DNA of 64,000 nucleotides. Source: Alteripontixanthobacter sp. (lineage in GTDB: Bacteria; Pseudomonadota; Alphaproteobacteria; Sphingomonadales; Sphingomonadaceae). The notes beneath the pieces were generated by a model. It had not been told where the DNA came from, did not search any database, and saw only the letters and a list, made by a program, of their open reading frames with translations. A program made the position numbers and the translations under genes. Below are positions 42,791-51,800 of this stretch, one piece after another. The DNA is taken from positions 992,001 to 1,056,000 of the forward strand of contig JBDVPM010000008.1 in NCBI GenBank assembly GCA_039968605.1, given 5' to 3'. How positions within the stretch are numbered: the stretch's first letter is position 1; each line of letters begins with the position of its first letter.

Positions 42791-44596
42791 ATGAAGCACA
42801 GGTTTTTCGCAGGATTTTTCGGCAGGCTTTCGCTCGGAGCGACGGCTTCGATCGCAGCGCTCTCGGTCGCTGCGTCCGCACAGGCGCAAACGAGCGCCAA
42901 TGCCGCTGCGGGCAATGCATCTGCCGCGCAATATTTCAGCCAGCGCGCGGCCGGCAGCACCCTGCCGCAGCAGCTCGGCGATGCAGACCGGCAATATTAC
43001 CGCGCCGTGTTCGACGCGATCGACGACAATAACTGGGCGTCGGTGCAGACCCTGCTCGCCCAGCGGCAGGAAGGCCCGCTGCACGATGTCGCGCGCGCCG
43101 AATACTACCTCGACGCCGACAGCCCCCGCGCCGAGTTGCCGGCGCTCCAGGCTTGGCTGGCGAGCGCCCCCAGCACTTCGCCCTATGCGGAACGGATCGG
43201 TGCTTTGGGGCTGAAGCGCGGGCTGATGTCCGCCCCCTACACCGCCAGCGAACGCGATTTCGTCCGCCAACCTTATGCGACCAAGCGGATCCGGCCGCGC
43301 AGCGTGACGGATGGCACGTTGCCCGATTCCATCCGCTCGGCCATTCTCGAGCACATCAAGAACGATGATCCGGACGGTGCACGCCAGCTGCTCGACGGGA
43401 TCGACGCCAGCCTTAGCCCGGGTGCGCGCGCCGAGTGGCGCCAGCGCGTCGCGTGGAGTTACTACATCGAGAACGACGATGCCGCCGCGCTCGGCATGGC
43501 CCGGCGCGTAGCGGAAGGGTCCGGCGCGTGGGTCGCGGAAGGCGACTGGGTTGCGGGACTTGCTTCGTGGCGGTTGGGCGATTGCGAGAGCGCAGGGGCC
43601 TATATGGAACGCGCCGCTGCCGGGGCGTATAATCCGGAACTGACGGCGGCTGCCCATTACTGGGCATCGCGCGCCCATGTCCGTTGCCGCGCTCCGGAAA
43701 AGGCGGCAGAGCAGCTTCGCGGTGCCGCCCGGCTCGATGAGACGCTGTACGGTATGCTCGCGCGCGAGCAATTGGGCCAGAAATTGCCCGATGCCGCAAC
43801 CACGCCCGATTTCGACCAGGCCGATTGGCAGAGCCTGCAGGGCGAGGAAAATGTCCGCGCGGCGCTCGCCCTGCACGAGATCGGGCGGGACGATCTGGCT
43901 GACGAGGTGCTGCGGCACCAGGCCCGCATCGGCGACCCTGCGCAATACGCCGCTCTCACCCGGCTGGCGCGTGAACTCGGCTTGCCTTCCACCCAGCTAT
44001 GGATGGCGCATAACGCCCCGCGCGGCGGAGCGCCCGACCCCTCGCTGCGTTTCCCCGCGCCAAAATGGGCCCCGGTCAATGGCTGGCAGGTCGATCCGGC
44101 GCTGGCCTATGCCCATGCGTTGCAGGAATCGAACTTCCGCGCCTCGGTCGTCAGCCCGGCAGGTGCGCGCGGATTGATGCAGATCATGCCCGCCGCCGCG
44201 AAAGATCACCAGGGCGCGCTCGGCATCAATGGCAATGCGCGCAATCTCAACCGGCCCGAAGTCAACCTGGCCTTCGGGCAACGCCATTTGCGGATGCTGC
44301 GCGATAGCGGCGCGACCGAGGGCAAGCTGCCCAAGATCATGGCCGCCTATAATGCCGGACTGCGTCCAGTGGGGCGCTGGAACGGTGAAGTGCGCGACCA
44401 GGACGATCCGCTGCTCTACATGGAAAGCATCCCCTATTGGGAAACGCGCGGCTATGTCGCCATCGTGATGCGCAATTACTGGATGTATGAGCGACAGGCA
44501 GCTGCGCCATCGCCGAGCAGGGAAGCGTTGACGCAGAACCAGTGGCCCGGATTTCCGGCACTGTCGGCTGGCACCCGGCTAAGCGCGAATCGCTGA
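42791..44596 (+). CDS. Soluble lytic murein transglycosylase
   Basis: 601-aa periplasmic enzyme that cleaves glycan strands to 1,6-anhydro-muropeptides. The signal peptide MKHRFFAGFFGRLSLGATAS ends near AQAQ-TS. The long alpha-helical solenoid is followed by the SLT domain: catalytic Glu446 in HALQESNFRAS, then GARGLMQIMPAAA and AAYNAGLRPVGRWN. ATG at 42791 is preferred because it starts the signal peptide. Its stop overlaps the moaB ATG by one base (TGATG). Confidence 0.93.
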   Translation: MKHRFFAGFFGRLSLGATASIAALSVAASAQAQTSANAAAGNASAAQYFSQRAAGSTLPQQLGDADRQYYRAVFDAIDDNNWASVQTLLAQRQEGPLHDVARAEYYLDADSPRAELPALQAWLASAPSTSPYAERIGALGLKRGLMSAPYTASERDFVRQPYATKRIRPRSVTDGTLPDSIRSAILEHIKNDDPDGARQLLDGIDASLSPGARAEWRQRVAWSYYIENDDAAALGMARRVAEGSGAWVAEGDWVAGLASWRLGDCESAGAYMERAAAGAYNPELTAAAHYWASRAHVRCRAPEKAAEQLRGAARLDETLYGMLAREQLGQKLPDAATTPDFDQADWQSLQGEENVRAALALHEIGRDDLADEVLRHQARIGDPAQYAALTRLARELGLPSTQLWMAHNAPRGGAPDPSLRFPAPKWAPVNGWQVDPALAYAHALQESNFRASVVSPAGARGLMQIMPAAAKDHQGALGINGNARNLNRPEVNLAFGQRHLRMLRDSGATEGKLPKIMAAYNAGLRPVGRWNGEVRDQDDPLLYMESIPYWETRGYVAIVMRNYWMYERQAAAPSPSREALTQNQWPGFPALSAGTRLSANR

Positions 44597-45123
44597 TGGC
44601 AATCGACGAATCCCGGCCCTTCACCCCAATCAATATTGCCGTGTTGACGGTTTCGGACAGCCGAACGCCCGAAACCGATAGTTCGGGCGATATATTGGCC
44701 GAACGAATTGAAAAGGCAGGCCATAATCTGGCCGCCCGCATGATCGAACCCGATGATGCCACCCATATTGCCGAGCGGCTGCATAACTGGATCGACAATC
44801 CGGACATCGATGCGATCGTGACCACCGGCGGTACCGGCCTGACCGGGCGCGATGTGACGCCCGAGGCGCTCGACCGGATCAAACACAAGGACATTCCCGG
44901 CTTTGGCGAGCTGTTTCGCTGGCTCAGTTACCAGAGCATCGGCACCAGCACGGTGCAAAGCCGGGCCTGCGCGGTGGTGGCGAATGGCACCTATATCTTT
45001 GCCCTGCCCGGCTCTAACGGCGCGGTGAAAGACGGTTGGGACGGCATCCTTGCCGAACAACTCGACAGCCGCAATCGCCCGTGCAATTTCGTGGATCTGA
45101 TGCCGCGGCTACAGGAAAAATAG
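44596..45123 (+). CDS. moaB: Molybdenum cofactor biosynthesis protein B
   Basis: 175-aa MogA/MoaB-like protein that binds molybdopterin, the adenylyltransferase step of molybdenum cofactor synthesis. Signatures are LTVSDSRTPETDSSG, VTTGGTGLTGRDVTPEA and ALPGSNGAVKDGWDG. ATG at 44596 overlaps the transglycosylase stop. No other moa/moe gene is in the window, and a role together with the next (SOS-boxed) gene is not implied. Confidence 0.93.
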   Translation: MAIDESRPFTPINIAVLTVSDSRTPETDSSGDILAERIEKAGHNLAARMIEPDDATHIAERLHNWIDNPDIDAIVTTGGTGLTGRDVTPEALDRIKHKDIPGFGELFRWLSYQSIGTSTVQSRACAVVANGTYIFALPGSNGAVKDGWDGILAEQLDSRNRPCNFVDLMPRLQEK

Positions 45124-45139
45124 GTTTCATCGCCCATCT

Positions 45140-45154
45140 GTTCCGTGTATGTTC
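45140..45154. promoter_or_regulatory. LexA (SOS) box
   Basis: GTTCCGTGTATGTTC is an exact match to GTTC-N7-GTTC, the alphaproteobacterial LexA operator. It ends 7 bp before the ATG of the radical SAM gene at 45162 and starts 16 bp after the moaB stop, so a bound repressor would block initiation or early elongation. A partial inverted half-site (GAAC at 45165-45168) follows. Confidence 0.75.
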
Positions 45155-45161
45155 TCATACA

Positions 45162-46271
45162 ATGGAACAGCCAAAGCCAGAGATTGTCCGGGGCCGCGGT
45201 GCCCAATCTGCGCACGTGCCCGACCGCTTCGGTCTCGCCGCGCGCGAAGTTGATGGCGATTGGCGCGATCATATGGAGGCGCTCGCCCTGCAAGAGGGCA
45301 CGCCGCCGGTCAAATTGCGCACCACGGTAACGCAGGAGCGTCCGAAAACGATCCTCAGCTTCAACCAGTCGCCGGACATCTTTTTCGATCGCTCGATCAA
45401 TGCTTATCGCGGGTGCGAGCATGGCTGTGTCTATTGCTTCGCCCGGCCGTCCCACGCCTATCACGATCTTTCGCCGGGCATGGATTTCGAAACGCAGCTA
45501 TTCGCCAAGCCCGACGCGGCCAAGCTGCTGCGCGAGACGCTTGCCCGCCCGAAATACCGCCCGAAACCGATTGCGATGGGCACGAATACCGACCCCTATC
45601 AACCGATCGAACGCGACTGGCGGATCACCCGGCAAGTGCTGGACGTGTGCCTCGATACGCGCCACCCGGTGACTATCACGACCAAGTCCGACCGGGTGCT
45701 GGACGATCTCGACCTGATCGGCGAACTCGCGAAGCTGCGTCTGGTGGCGGTGGCGGTGTCTGTCACCACGCTCGATCCGGTGTTGTCCGCGAAGCTGGAA
45801 CCCCGCGCTGCCGCACCTGCCAAGCGCATCGCTGCCCTGGGCAAGCTGGCGGAAGCGGGCGTCCCCGCGCATTGCTCGGTCGCCCCTGTCATCCCTGCGA
45901 TAACCGATGAATTCATGGAGAGCATCGTCGAGAGCGCCGGCGCACTCGGCATACATTCCGCCGGCTGGATCCCGCTACGCCTGCCGCATGAAGTCGCGCC
46001 GCTGTTTCGCGAATGGCTCGCCGTCCACTACCCCGACCGCGCAGGCAAGGTGATGAGCATCGTCCAGTCTATCCGCAGCGGCAAGGATAACGACCCTGCC
46101 TTCTTCACCCGCCTCAAACCACGCGGCGTGTGGGCCGACCTGTTCCGTGCGCGGTTCCGGCTGGCGTGCAAGAAAGTGGGTTTGGGGACGGACTCGGCGC
46201 AAACGAAATACGAGCTGGATTGCTCGCAGTTCAGGACGCCGGAGGTTGGTGGGCAGATGCGGTTGTTGTGA
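45162..46271 (+). CDS. PA0069/Rv2578c-type radical SAM protein (SplB-related), SOS-controlled
   Basis: 369-aa radical SAM protein of COG1533, related to spore photoproduct lyase. The [4Fe-4S]-SAM motif is RGCEHGCVYCFARP (Cys85, Cys89, Cys92), followed by MGTNTDPYQPIERDW. Its substrate is unknown, but the family is often DNA-damage-associated. ATG at 45162 is directly behind a perfect LexA box; the frame runs upstream to 45036 inside moaB and that part is rejected. A 9-bp hairpin follows the stop. Confidence 0.88.
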   Translation: MEQPKPEIVRGRGAQSAHVPDRFGLAAREVDGDWRDHMEALALQEGTPPVKLRTTVTQERPKTILSFNQSPDIFFDRSINAYRGCEHGCVYCFARPSHAYHDLSPGMDFETQLFAKPDAAKLLRETLARPKYRPKPIAMGTNTDPYQPIERDWRITRQVLDVCLDTRHPVTITTKSDRVLDDLDLIGELAKLRLVAVAVSVTTLDPVLSAKLEPRAAAPAKRIAALGKLAEAGVPAHCSVAPVIPAITDEFMESIVESAGALGIHSAGWIPLRLPHEVAPLFREWLAVHYPDRAGKVMSIVQSIRSGKDNDPAFFTRLKPRGVWADLFRARFRLACKKVGLGTDSAQTKYELDCSQFRTPEVGGQMRLL

Positions 46272-46282
46272 AGTCTTCCTCG

Positions 46283-46305
46283 GTTCGGCGGGCCATCCGC
46301 CGAAC
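46283..46305. terminator. Hairpin after the radical SAM gene, weak terminator
   Basis: GTTCGGCGG (46283-46291) pairs with CCGCCGAAC (46297-46305) around GCCAT, 11 bp after the stop. There is no T run, so it may only stabilise the 3' end or support Rho-type termination. The remaining part of the 146-bp gap before the next small gene shows nothing else. Confidence 0.5.
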
Positions 46306-46417
46306 AGTCGGCGCGCAGTCCCAACGCGATCGTTAACGACGACCGCCAAGCAAATCGAAAGCATTCGGGGTGAGGAATTGGCTATATTCACCGAGATCGC
46401 AATTGCGGGAGATGCTT

Positions 46418-46600
46418 ATGTCCACGACGATACACAGAATTTTGATTGGTGCAGTGTTGCTAATTCTGATCGCTACGCTCTTGAACTCGGCATTCGTTGC
46501 AGGTGGAAGCGCCGTCGTGCTGCTGGTGGGCCTGGTCTACGCCTATGTCGTAAGCAAGCGCGACGCCGAACGAGGTGGAGTCGAAGCTGATGCGGTGTGA
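46418..46600 (+). CDS. Small membrane protein of unknown function
   Basis: 60 aa. MSTTIHRILIGAVLLILIATL contains the first hydrophobic segment, and AGGSAVVLLVGLVYAYVV the second; a charged tail SKRDAERGG follows. ATG at 46418 is preceded by GGGAG at 6 nt; in-frame ATGs at 46412 and 46370 have poorer sites. No family is recognised. The strong ribosome site and compact membrane topology argue that it is real. Confidence 0.6.
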   Translation: MSTTIHRILIGAVLLILIATLLNSAFVAGGSAVVLLVGLVYAYVVSKRDAERGGVEADAV

Positions 46601-46630
46601 ATACTGACCGTAATTCTGTTGACGGGCGGC

Positions 46631-47059
46631 TTAGAACCCCTCCCCACCCTCGCCCGGCTTGAAGCGGATCAAGCGGCTATCTACCAAAGCCGCAGTGCGG
46701 TTGACCACGGCGAGCTGATACTCCTCATCCTTGATCATCTCAAAGAACGCGCGGCTGTTCGGGTATTGTGCCACGAAGCCATCGTGCCATTGGCGCTCGT
46801 CCGGGCCGGTCACCATCGTCTGGAACGCGCCGCGCCAGACGATTTCGCCGCCCACGCGGCGGAAGATCGGGCCGCTGGTCTTGCCATATTCCTCATAGGC
46901 GCGGCGGCCGCTCCAGCCCTTGGCCGCGTGTTCGTGGCCTTCGGGATATTCGGCATCGTCGCGGTAGAGCAGCAGGTTGAGCATATGGATCGGCTCGTCG
47001 CGCGGGAGCGATTTGAAGGCGTCGAAATTGGCGCGGCTCGGGTCGATGTAGGTGGTCAA
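46631..47059 (-). CDS. DUF1330 domain-containing protein
   Basis: 142-aa small alpha+beta-barrel protein. IHMLNLLLYRD, then RAYEEYGKTSGPIFRRVGGEIV and SRAFFEMIKDEEYQLAVVNRTAAL are the recurring DUF1330 segments. The function is unknown. The start is TTG at 47059 behind GGAGGTGTGAG and 1 bp after the acyl-CoA synthetase stop, so translation is probably coupled. The frame reaches 47182 upstream, which is only the synthetase shadow. Confidence 0.75.
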   Translation of the reverse strand: MTTYIDPSRANFDAFKSLPRDEPIHMLNLLLYRDDAEYPEGHEHAAKGWSGRRAYEEYGKTSGPIFRRVGGEIVWRGAFQTMVTGPDERQWHDGFVAQYPNSRAFFEMIKDEEYQLAVVNRTAALVDSRLIRFKPGEGGEGF

Positions 47060-47060
47060 C

Positions 47061-48665
47061 TCACACCTCCAGCTTATAATCGGAGAACCGCTCGCGCAGG
47101 TCCTTCTTGCTGATCTTGCCGGTCGCGGTGTGCGGGATGTCATCGACGAATTCGACCGCATCGGGCATCCACCATTTGGCAATTTGCGGCTTCAGATGCT
47201 CCATCACATCCTCGGCCGACACGTCCGAACCCTCGGCGCGCACGCAGAACAGAACCGGGCGCTCGTCCCATTTCGGATGCGGCATGCCGACTGCCGCGGC
47301 TTCGGCAAGTCCGGGATGTCCACAGGCAGCGTTTTCCAGTTCGACCGAGCTGATCCACTCGCCGCCCGACTTGATCACGTCCTTGGTCCGGTCGGTCAGC
47401 TGCAGCGTGCCATCGGGGTGGATGATGCCGACATCGCCAGTGTCGAACCAGCCATCGGCATTGGTCGCATCCTCCTCCGCCTTGAAGTATCGCTTGATCA
47501 CCCACGGTCCGCGAATCTGCAGCGCGCCGGAGCTCTTGCCATCGCGCGGCAGCGGCGTGGCCATGTCGTCCAGATCGACCGTGCGCAATTCCACGCCGAA
47601 CACCGGGCGGCCCTGCATCGCGGTCTTGGCGACCTTTTCCTCGAAAGTGAGCTGCTCCCAATCCCAAGTCGGCCCGCCAACCGTGCCGATGGGGCTGGTT
47701 TCGGTCATGCCCCAGGCATGCTGGACGCGGGTGCCGTTCTTCATCAGCCGCTCGATCATGAATTTCGGCGCGGCGCTGCCGCCGATCGTGGCGGCCTTCA
47801 GCTTCGGCAAGTCGATCCCTTCCTTGTCGCAATATTGGAAGTGGGCGAGCCATACGGTCGGCACGCCCGCGCTGTCGGTCACGCCCTCGCGCTCCATCAA
47901 TTCGTGCAGCACCGCGGGGTCGTTGACGCAGGAGAACACGAATTTGATCCCCGCCATCGCGCCGGCATAGGGCAAGCCCCAGCTCGCCGCATGGAACATC
48001 GGCACAACCGGCAACATGACCGAGGATGCGCTGAAATTGAACGCGGCAGGTTGCAAGCCGGAAATCGCATGCAGCACGGTGGAGCGGTGTTCGTACAGCA
48101 CGCCCTTGGGATTACCCGTGGTGCCGCTGGTATAGCAGAGCATGCAAGGATCGCGCTCCTCCACCTCGGCCCATTCGAAATCGCCATCCTGCGCACCGAT
48201 CCAGTCTTCGAAACCCTTCACATCGGCACCGTCCGCCGGATCGTAGCAAATGTAATGTTCGATCGTGGTCCATTTGCTGCGCATTTTGTCGATGATGGGC
48301 TGGAATGCTGCATCGTAGAGCAGCACCTTATCCTCGGCATGGTTGGCGATATATTCCAGCTGGTCGTCGAACAGGCGCGGGTTGATCGTGTGGAGCACCC
48401 CGCCCATCCCGGCAACGCCATACCAGCTGACCAGGTGGCGCGAATGGTTCATGGCCAGGCTGGCAACCCGGTCGCCCTTTTCGATCCCCAGCGCCAGCAG
48501 CGCCTGCGACATTTTCAGCGCATCGGCGCGTATGCCTGCCCAGTCGGTCCGCGTTTCGTTGCCATCGCCCCAGCGGGTGACGATCTCGCGATTTCCGCTT
48601 TCGCGCGCGGCGTGATCGACGATGTGCGATATTCGCAGGGTATAGTCCTGCATTGCTCCGGCCAT
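47061..48665 (-). CDS. Fatty-acid--CoA ligase (AMP-forming)
   Basis: 534-aa ANL synthetase similar to medium- and long-chain acyl-CoA synthetases (AlkK/FadD group). The adenylate loop is CYTSGTTGNPKGVLYEH, A5 is AWGMTETSPIGT, the hinge DGWFDTGDVGIIHPDG precedes DRTKDVIKSGGEWIS, and the terminal Lys is in HTATGKISKKDLRE. It activates free acids for beta-oxidation or lipid synthesis. ATG at 48665 follows TGGAGAG. It precedes the DUF1330 gene; the gap to dnaE1 is filled by an inverted-repeat element. Confidence 0.92.
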   Translation of the reverse strand: MAGAMQDYTLRISHIVDHAARESGNREIVTRWGDGNETRTDWAGIRADALKMSQALLALGIEKGDRVASLAMNHSRHLVSWYGVAGMGGVLHTINPRLFDDQLEYIANHAEDKVLLYDAAFQPIIDKMRSKWTTIEHYICYDPADGADVKGFEDWIGAQDGDFEWAEVEERDPCMLCYTSGTTGNPKGVLYEHRSTVLHAISGLQPAAFNFSASSVMLPVVPMFHAASWGLPYAGAMAGIKFVFSCVNDPAVLHELMEREGVTDSAGVPTVWLAHFQYCDKEGIDLPKLKAATIGGSAAPKFMIERLMKNGTRVQHAWGMTETSPIGTVGGPTWDWEQLTFEEKVAKTAMQGRPVFGVELRTVDLDDMATPLPRDGKSSGALQIRGPWVIKRYFKAEEDATNADGWFDTGDVGIIHPDGTLQLTDRTKDVIKSGGEWISSVELENAACGHPGLAEAAAVGMPHPKWDERPVLFCVRAEGSDVSAEDVMEHLKPQIAKWWMPDAVEFVDDIPHTATGKISKKDLRERFSDYKLEV

Positions 48666-48719
48666 GGCATTCTCTCCATTATGATTTTGCGCGACAATGG
48701 CGTGGCCAGTGGCGCTTTG

Positions 48720-48841
48720 CAATCCTTCGAAATGCTCAGGGCGAGACCTTCGCTTCTCAGTAGGAACGGTCAGGGATGCAACCATGCAGCTGCCGTTTGC
48801 CCTGAGGAGCGAGGACGTAGTCCGCGCGTCTCGAAGGATTG
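48720..48841. repeat. Long imperfect inverted repeat (REP/BIME-like) after dnaE1
   Basis: The outer arms CAATCCTTCGA (48720-48730) and TCGAAGGATTG (48831-48841) are perfect complements. Inside, CTCAGGGC (48735-48742) pairs with GCCCTGAG (48799-48806). The two halves read like the sphingomonad 'CCTTCGA..GCTCAGGG' repeat in opposite orientation. The element starts one base beyond the dnaE1 stop and fills the gap to the acyl-CoA synthetase. It may end dnaE1 transcription or be a mobile non-coding repeat. Confidence 0.7.
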
Positions 48842-51800
48842 TCAGGCCACCAGCCGCAGGTGGGTCGGACCGCGTGCGCTGGTCAGGCGGACTTTATCGA
48901 TCCCCTCGATCGCCTCGAGCTGGTCTGCGAGATCGCCATCGAGCGCAAAACCGCTGCCCAGCTTGAGCATCTGCGTGCGCCCTTCGCCCAGATGGAGCCG
49001 CGCGTGAACATCGCCGCCCATCGCTCCGGAAGTCAGCAGCAGCCGCAGATCGGCGAGCGCATCGGCGCTGAGCACATCCAGCGTCAGCGTCATTTTTGCG
49101 CCGCTGGTCACTTCGCTCAGCGGCCGCGCGCCGCGCACGGTTATGCGCGGCGGCTCGTCCGGCGATGGGCTGTCCAGCTCGACATTGAGCAGGATGCAGG
49201 TGCCGTCCGCCGCCCATTCCTCGAACTTGGCGACCAACCCGTCTTCGAAACAGGCCGCATTGAACTGGCCGGAAGCATCGGAAAAATCGGCGCGCACGAA
49301 ATCCTTGCCGCGCCGGGTCTTGCCGCGCTTAATACCCTCCACCATCACCGCCATCACGCCCGGCGCACGGCCGCCAGGCGGGGCGCCGCCTTCCATAAGG
49401 CTGGCATAGCTGCGCGCACCATTGGCGCTGGCGACCGCGCGATATTGCTGGACCGGGTGGGCGGAGAAATAGAAGCCGAAATTCTCCCGCTCCTTCGCCA
49501 TCTTGTCGGCGCGCGACCATTCGTCTGTATCGCGCATGCGCAGCGTGTCGCCCTGATCCGCCGCCTCGCCAAACAGGCCCGCTTGCCCGCTATCGCGCTC
49601 GCGCGCTGCGGCATCCGCCACGGCCAGCAACATATCGGCGTTCTCGAACAGCTTCGCGCGGTTGGGCTCCAACCGGTCTAGCGCACCGGCGCAGATCAGC
49701 CCCTCCAGCTGGCGCCGGTTCATCGAACCCTGGGGGATCCGTTCGAACAATTGTTGGATGTTCTCGAACCAGCCCTTCGTCTCGCGCTCGGCCACGATGG
49801 CGTCCATCGCCTTGCCGCCGACATTGCGAATGCCCGCCAACGCATAGCGCACCGCGAACCCGTCATCGGTCGATTGCACATCGAATTCGCTGACCGAGCG
49901 ATTGATATCGGGGGGCGCGATCTCCACCCCTTTTCCATCGGCAGTCGGATAACGCCGCGCATCGTCAACGAAGACCGCCAGCTTTTCCGACTGGTGCATG
50001 TCGAAACACATTGATGCGGCATAGAATTCATGCGGATAATGCGTCTTCAGCCATGCCGTCTGATAGGCGAGCAAGGCGTAGGCGGCGGCGTGCGACTTGT
50101 TGAAACCATATCCTGCAAACTTGTCGATCAAATCGAACAGTTCGTTGGCCTGTTTCGCGTCGATCGCGGACACGTCCTTGCAGCCATCGACAAAACGTTG
50201 GCGCTGCGCATCCATTTCCGCCTGGACCTTCTTGCCCATCGCGCGGCGCAGCAGATCGGCGTCACCCAGCGAGTAGCCGGCGAGGATCTGCGCAGCCTGC
50301 ATCACCTGCTCCTGGTAAACGAAAATGCCGTAAGTCTCGGCCAGGATCGTCTCCAGCTTGGGGTGCGGATAGGCGATCTCGACCTCGCCCGCCTTGCGCT
50401 TGCCAAACAGGGGAATGTTATCCATCGGGCCGGGCCGGTAGAGCGAGACGAGCGCGATAATATCTTCGAACTTGCTCGGCTTCACGGCGGTCAGCGTGCG
50501 CCGCATGCCTTCCGATTCCAGCTGGAACACCCCGACCGTATTACCCGACTGGAGCAGTCCGAACACCCCCGGATCGTCGAGAGCCAGCAGGGACAGGTCG
50601 ATGGAAATGTCGCGCTTGCCCAGCAGATCGACCGCCTTGCGCAGCACCGACAGTGTTTTCAGCCCGAGAAAGTCGAACTTCACCAAGCCGCTCGATTCGA
50701 CATATTTCATGTCGAACTGCGTCACCGGCATGTCCGATCGCGGATCGCGGTAAAGCGGGACCAACTGCGCCAGAGGGCGGTCGCCGATCACCACCCCGGC
50801 GGCATGGGTAGAGCTGTTGCGCGGCAGCCCTTCCAGTTGCAGCGCCAGATCGACCAGCCGCTTCACATCGTTGTCGTTCTGATATTCGCGCTTGAATTCC
50901 GCCACACCGTTTAGCGCGCGCGGGAGGGTCCACGGGTCGGTCGGGTGGTTGGGGACCATCTTGCACAGCCGGTCCACATGGCCGTAGCTCATCTGCAAGA
51001 TCCGCCCGCAATCGCGCAATACCGCGCGGGCCTTCATCTTGCCGAACGTAATGATCTGCGCGACGTGATCGTGGCCGTATTTCTGCTGGACATAGCGGAT
51101 AACCTCGCCGCGCCGCGTCTCGCAGAAATCGATGTCGAAATCGGGCATCGAAACGCGTTCCGGGTTGAGGAACCGTTCGAACAGCAGGCCCAGCCGGATC
51201 GGGTCGAGATCGGTGATGGTCAGCGACCACGCCACCAGCGAACCCGCACCGGAACCGCGCCCCGGACCCACCGGGATACCCTGATCCTTCGCCCATTTGA
51301 TGAAGTCGGCAACGATCAGGAAATAACCGGGAAAACCCATGCCGACGATCACATCGATCTCGAAATCGAGCCGGTCCATATAGACCTTCAGCTCGTCGTC
51401 GCTCAACTCGCCGTAAGGTTCCAGCCGCGCGGCGAGGCCCTTGCGGGCATCCTCCGCCAGCATTCTCGCTTCGCCTTCCAGATCGCCTGCCAGGCTGGGC
51501 AGGATCGGCGCGCGGTCGGGCGGCGCGAAGGCGCAGCGCCGTGCCACGGTAAGGGTGTTCTCGGTCGCCTCGGGCAGGTCGCCGAACAATTCCTCCATCA
51601 TCAGATGCGATTTGACGAAGGCCTGCCGGTTCGTTCGCGGGCGTTCCTCGGTATCGATATAGTTCGAGCTGGCGATACACAGCATCGCATCATGCGCAGG
51701 GAAGAAGTCCGGCTCGGCAAAATTGGCCGGGTTGGTCGCCACCAGCGGCAGATCGCGAGTGTAAGCGAGGGCGATCAGCGCCTCCTCCGCCGCGCCCGAT

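Noticed and set aside
47052-49007. 651-codon plus-strand reading frame
   Set aside because: It is antisense to the acyl-CoA synthetase and runs across the repeat into dnaE1, both of which show full family motifs; no conserved motif is visible in this frame.
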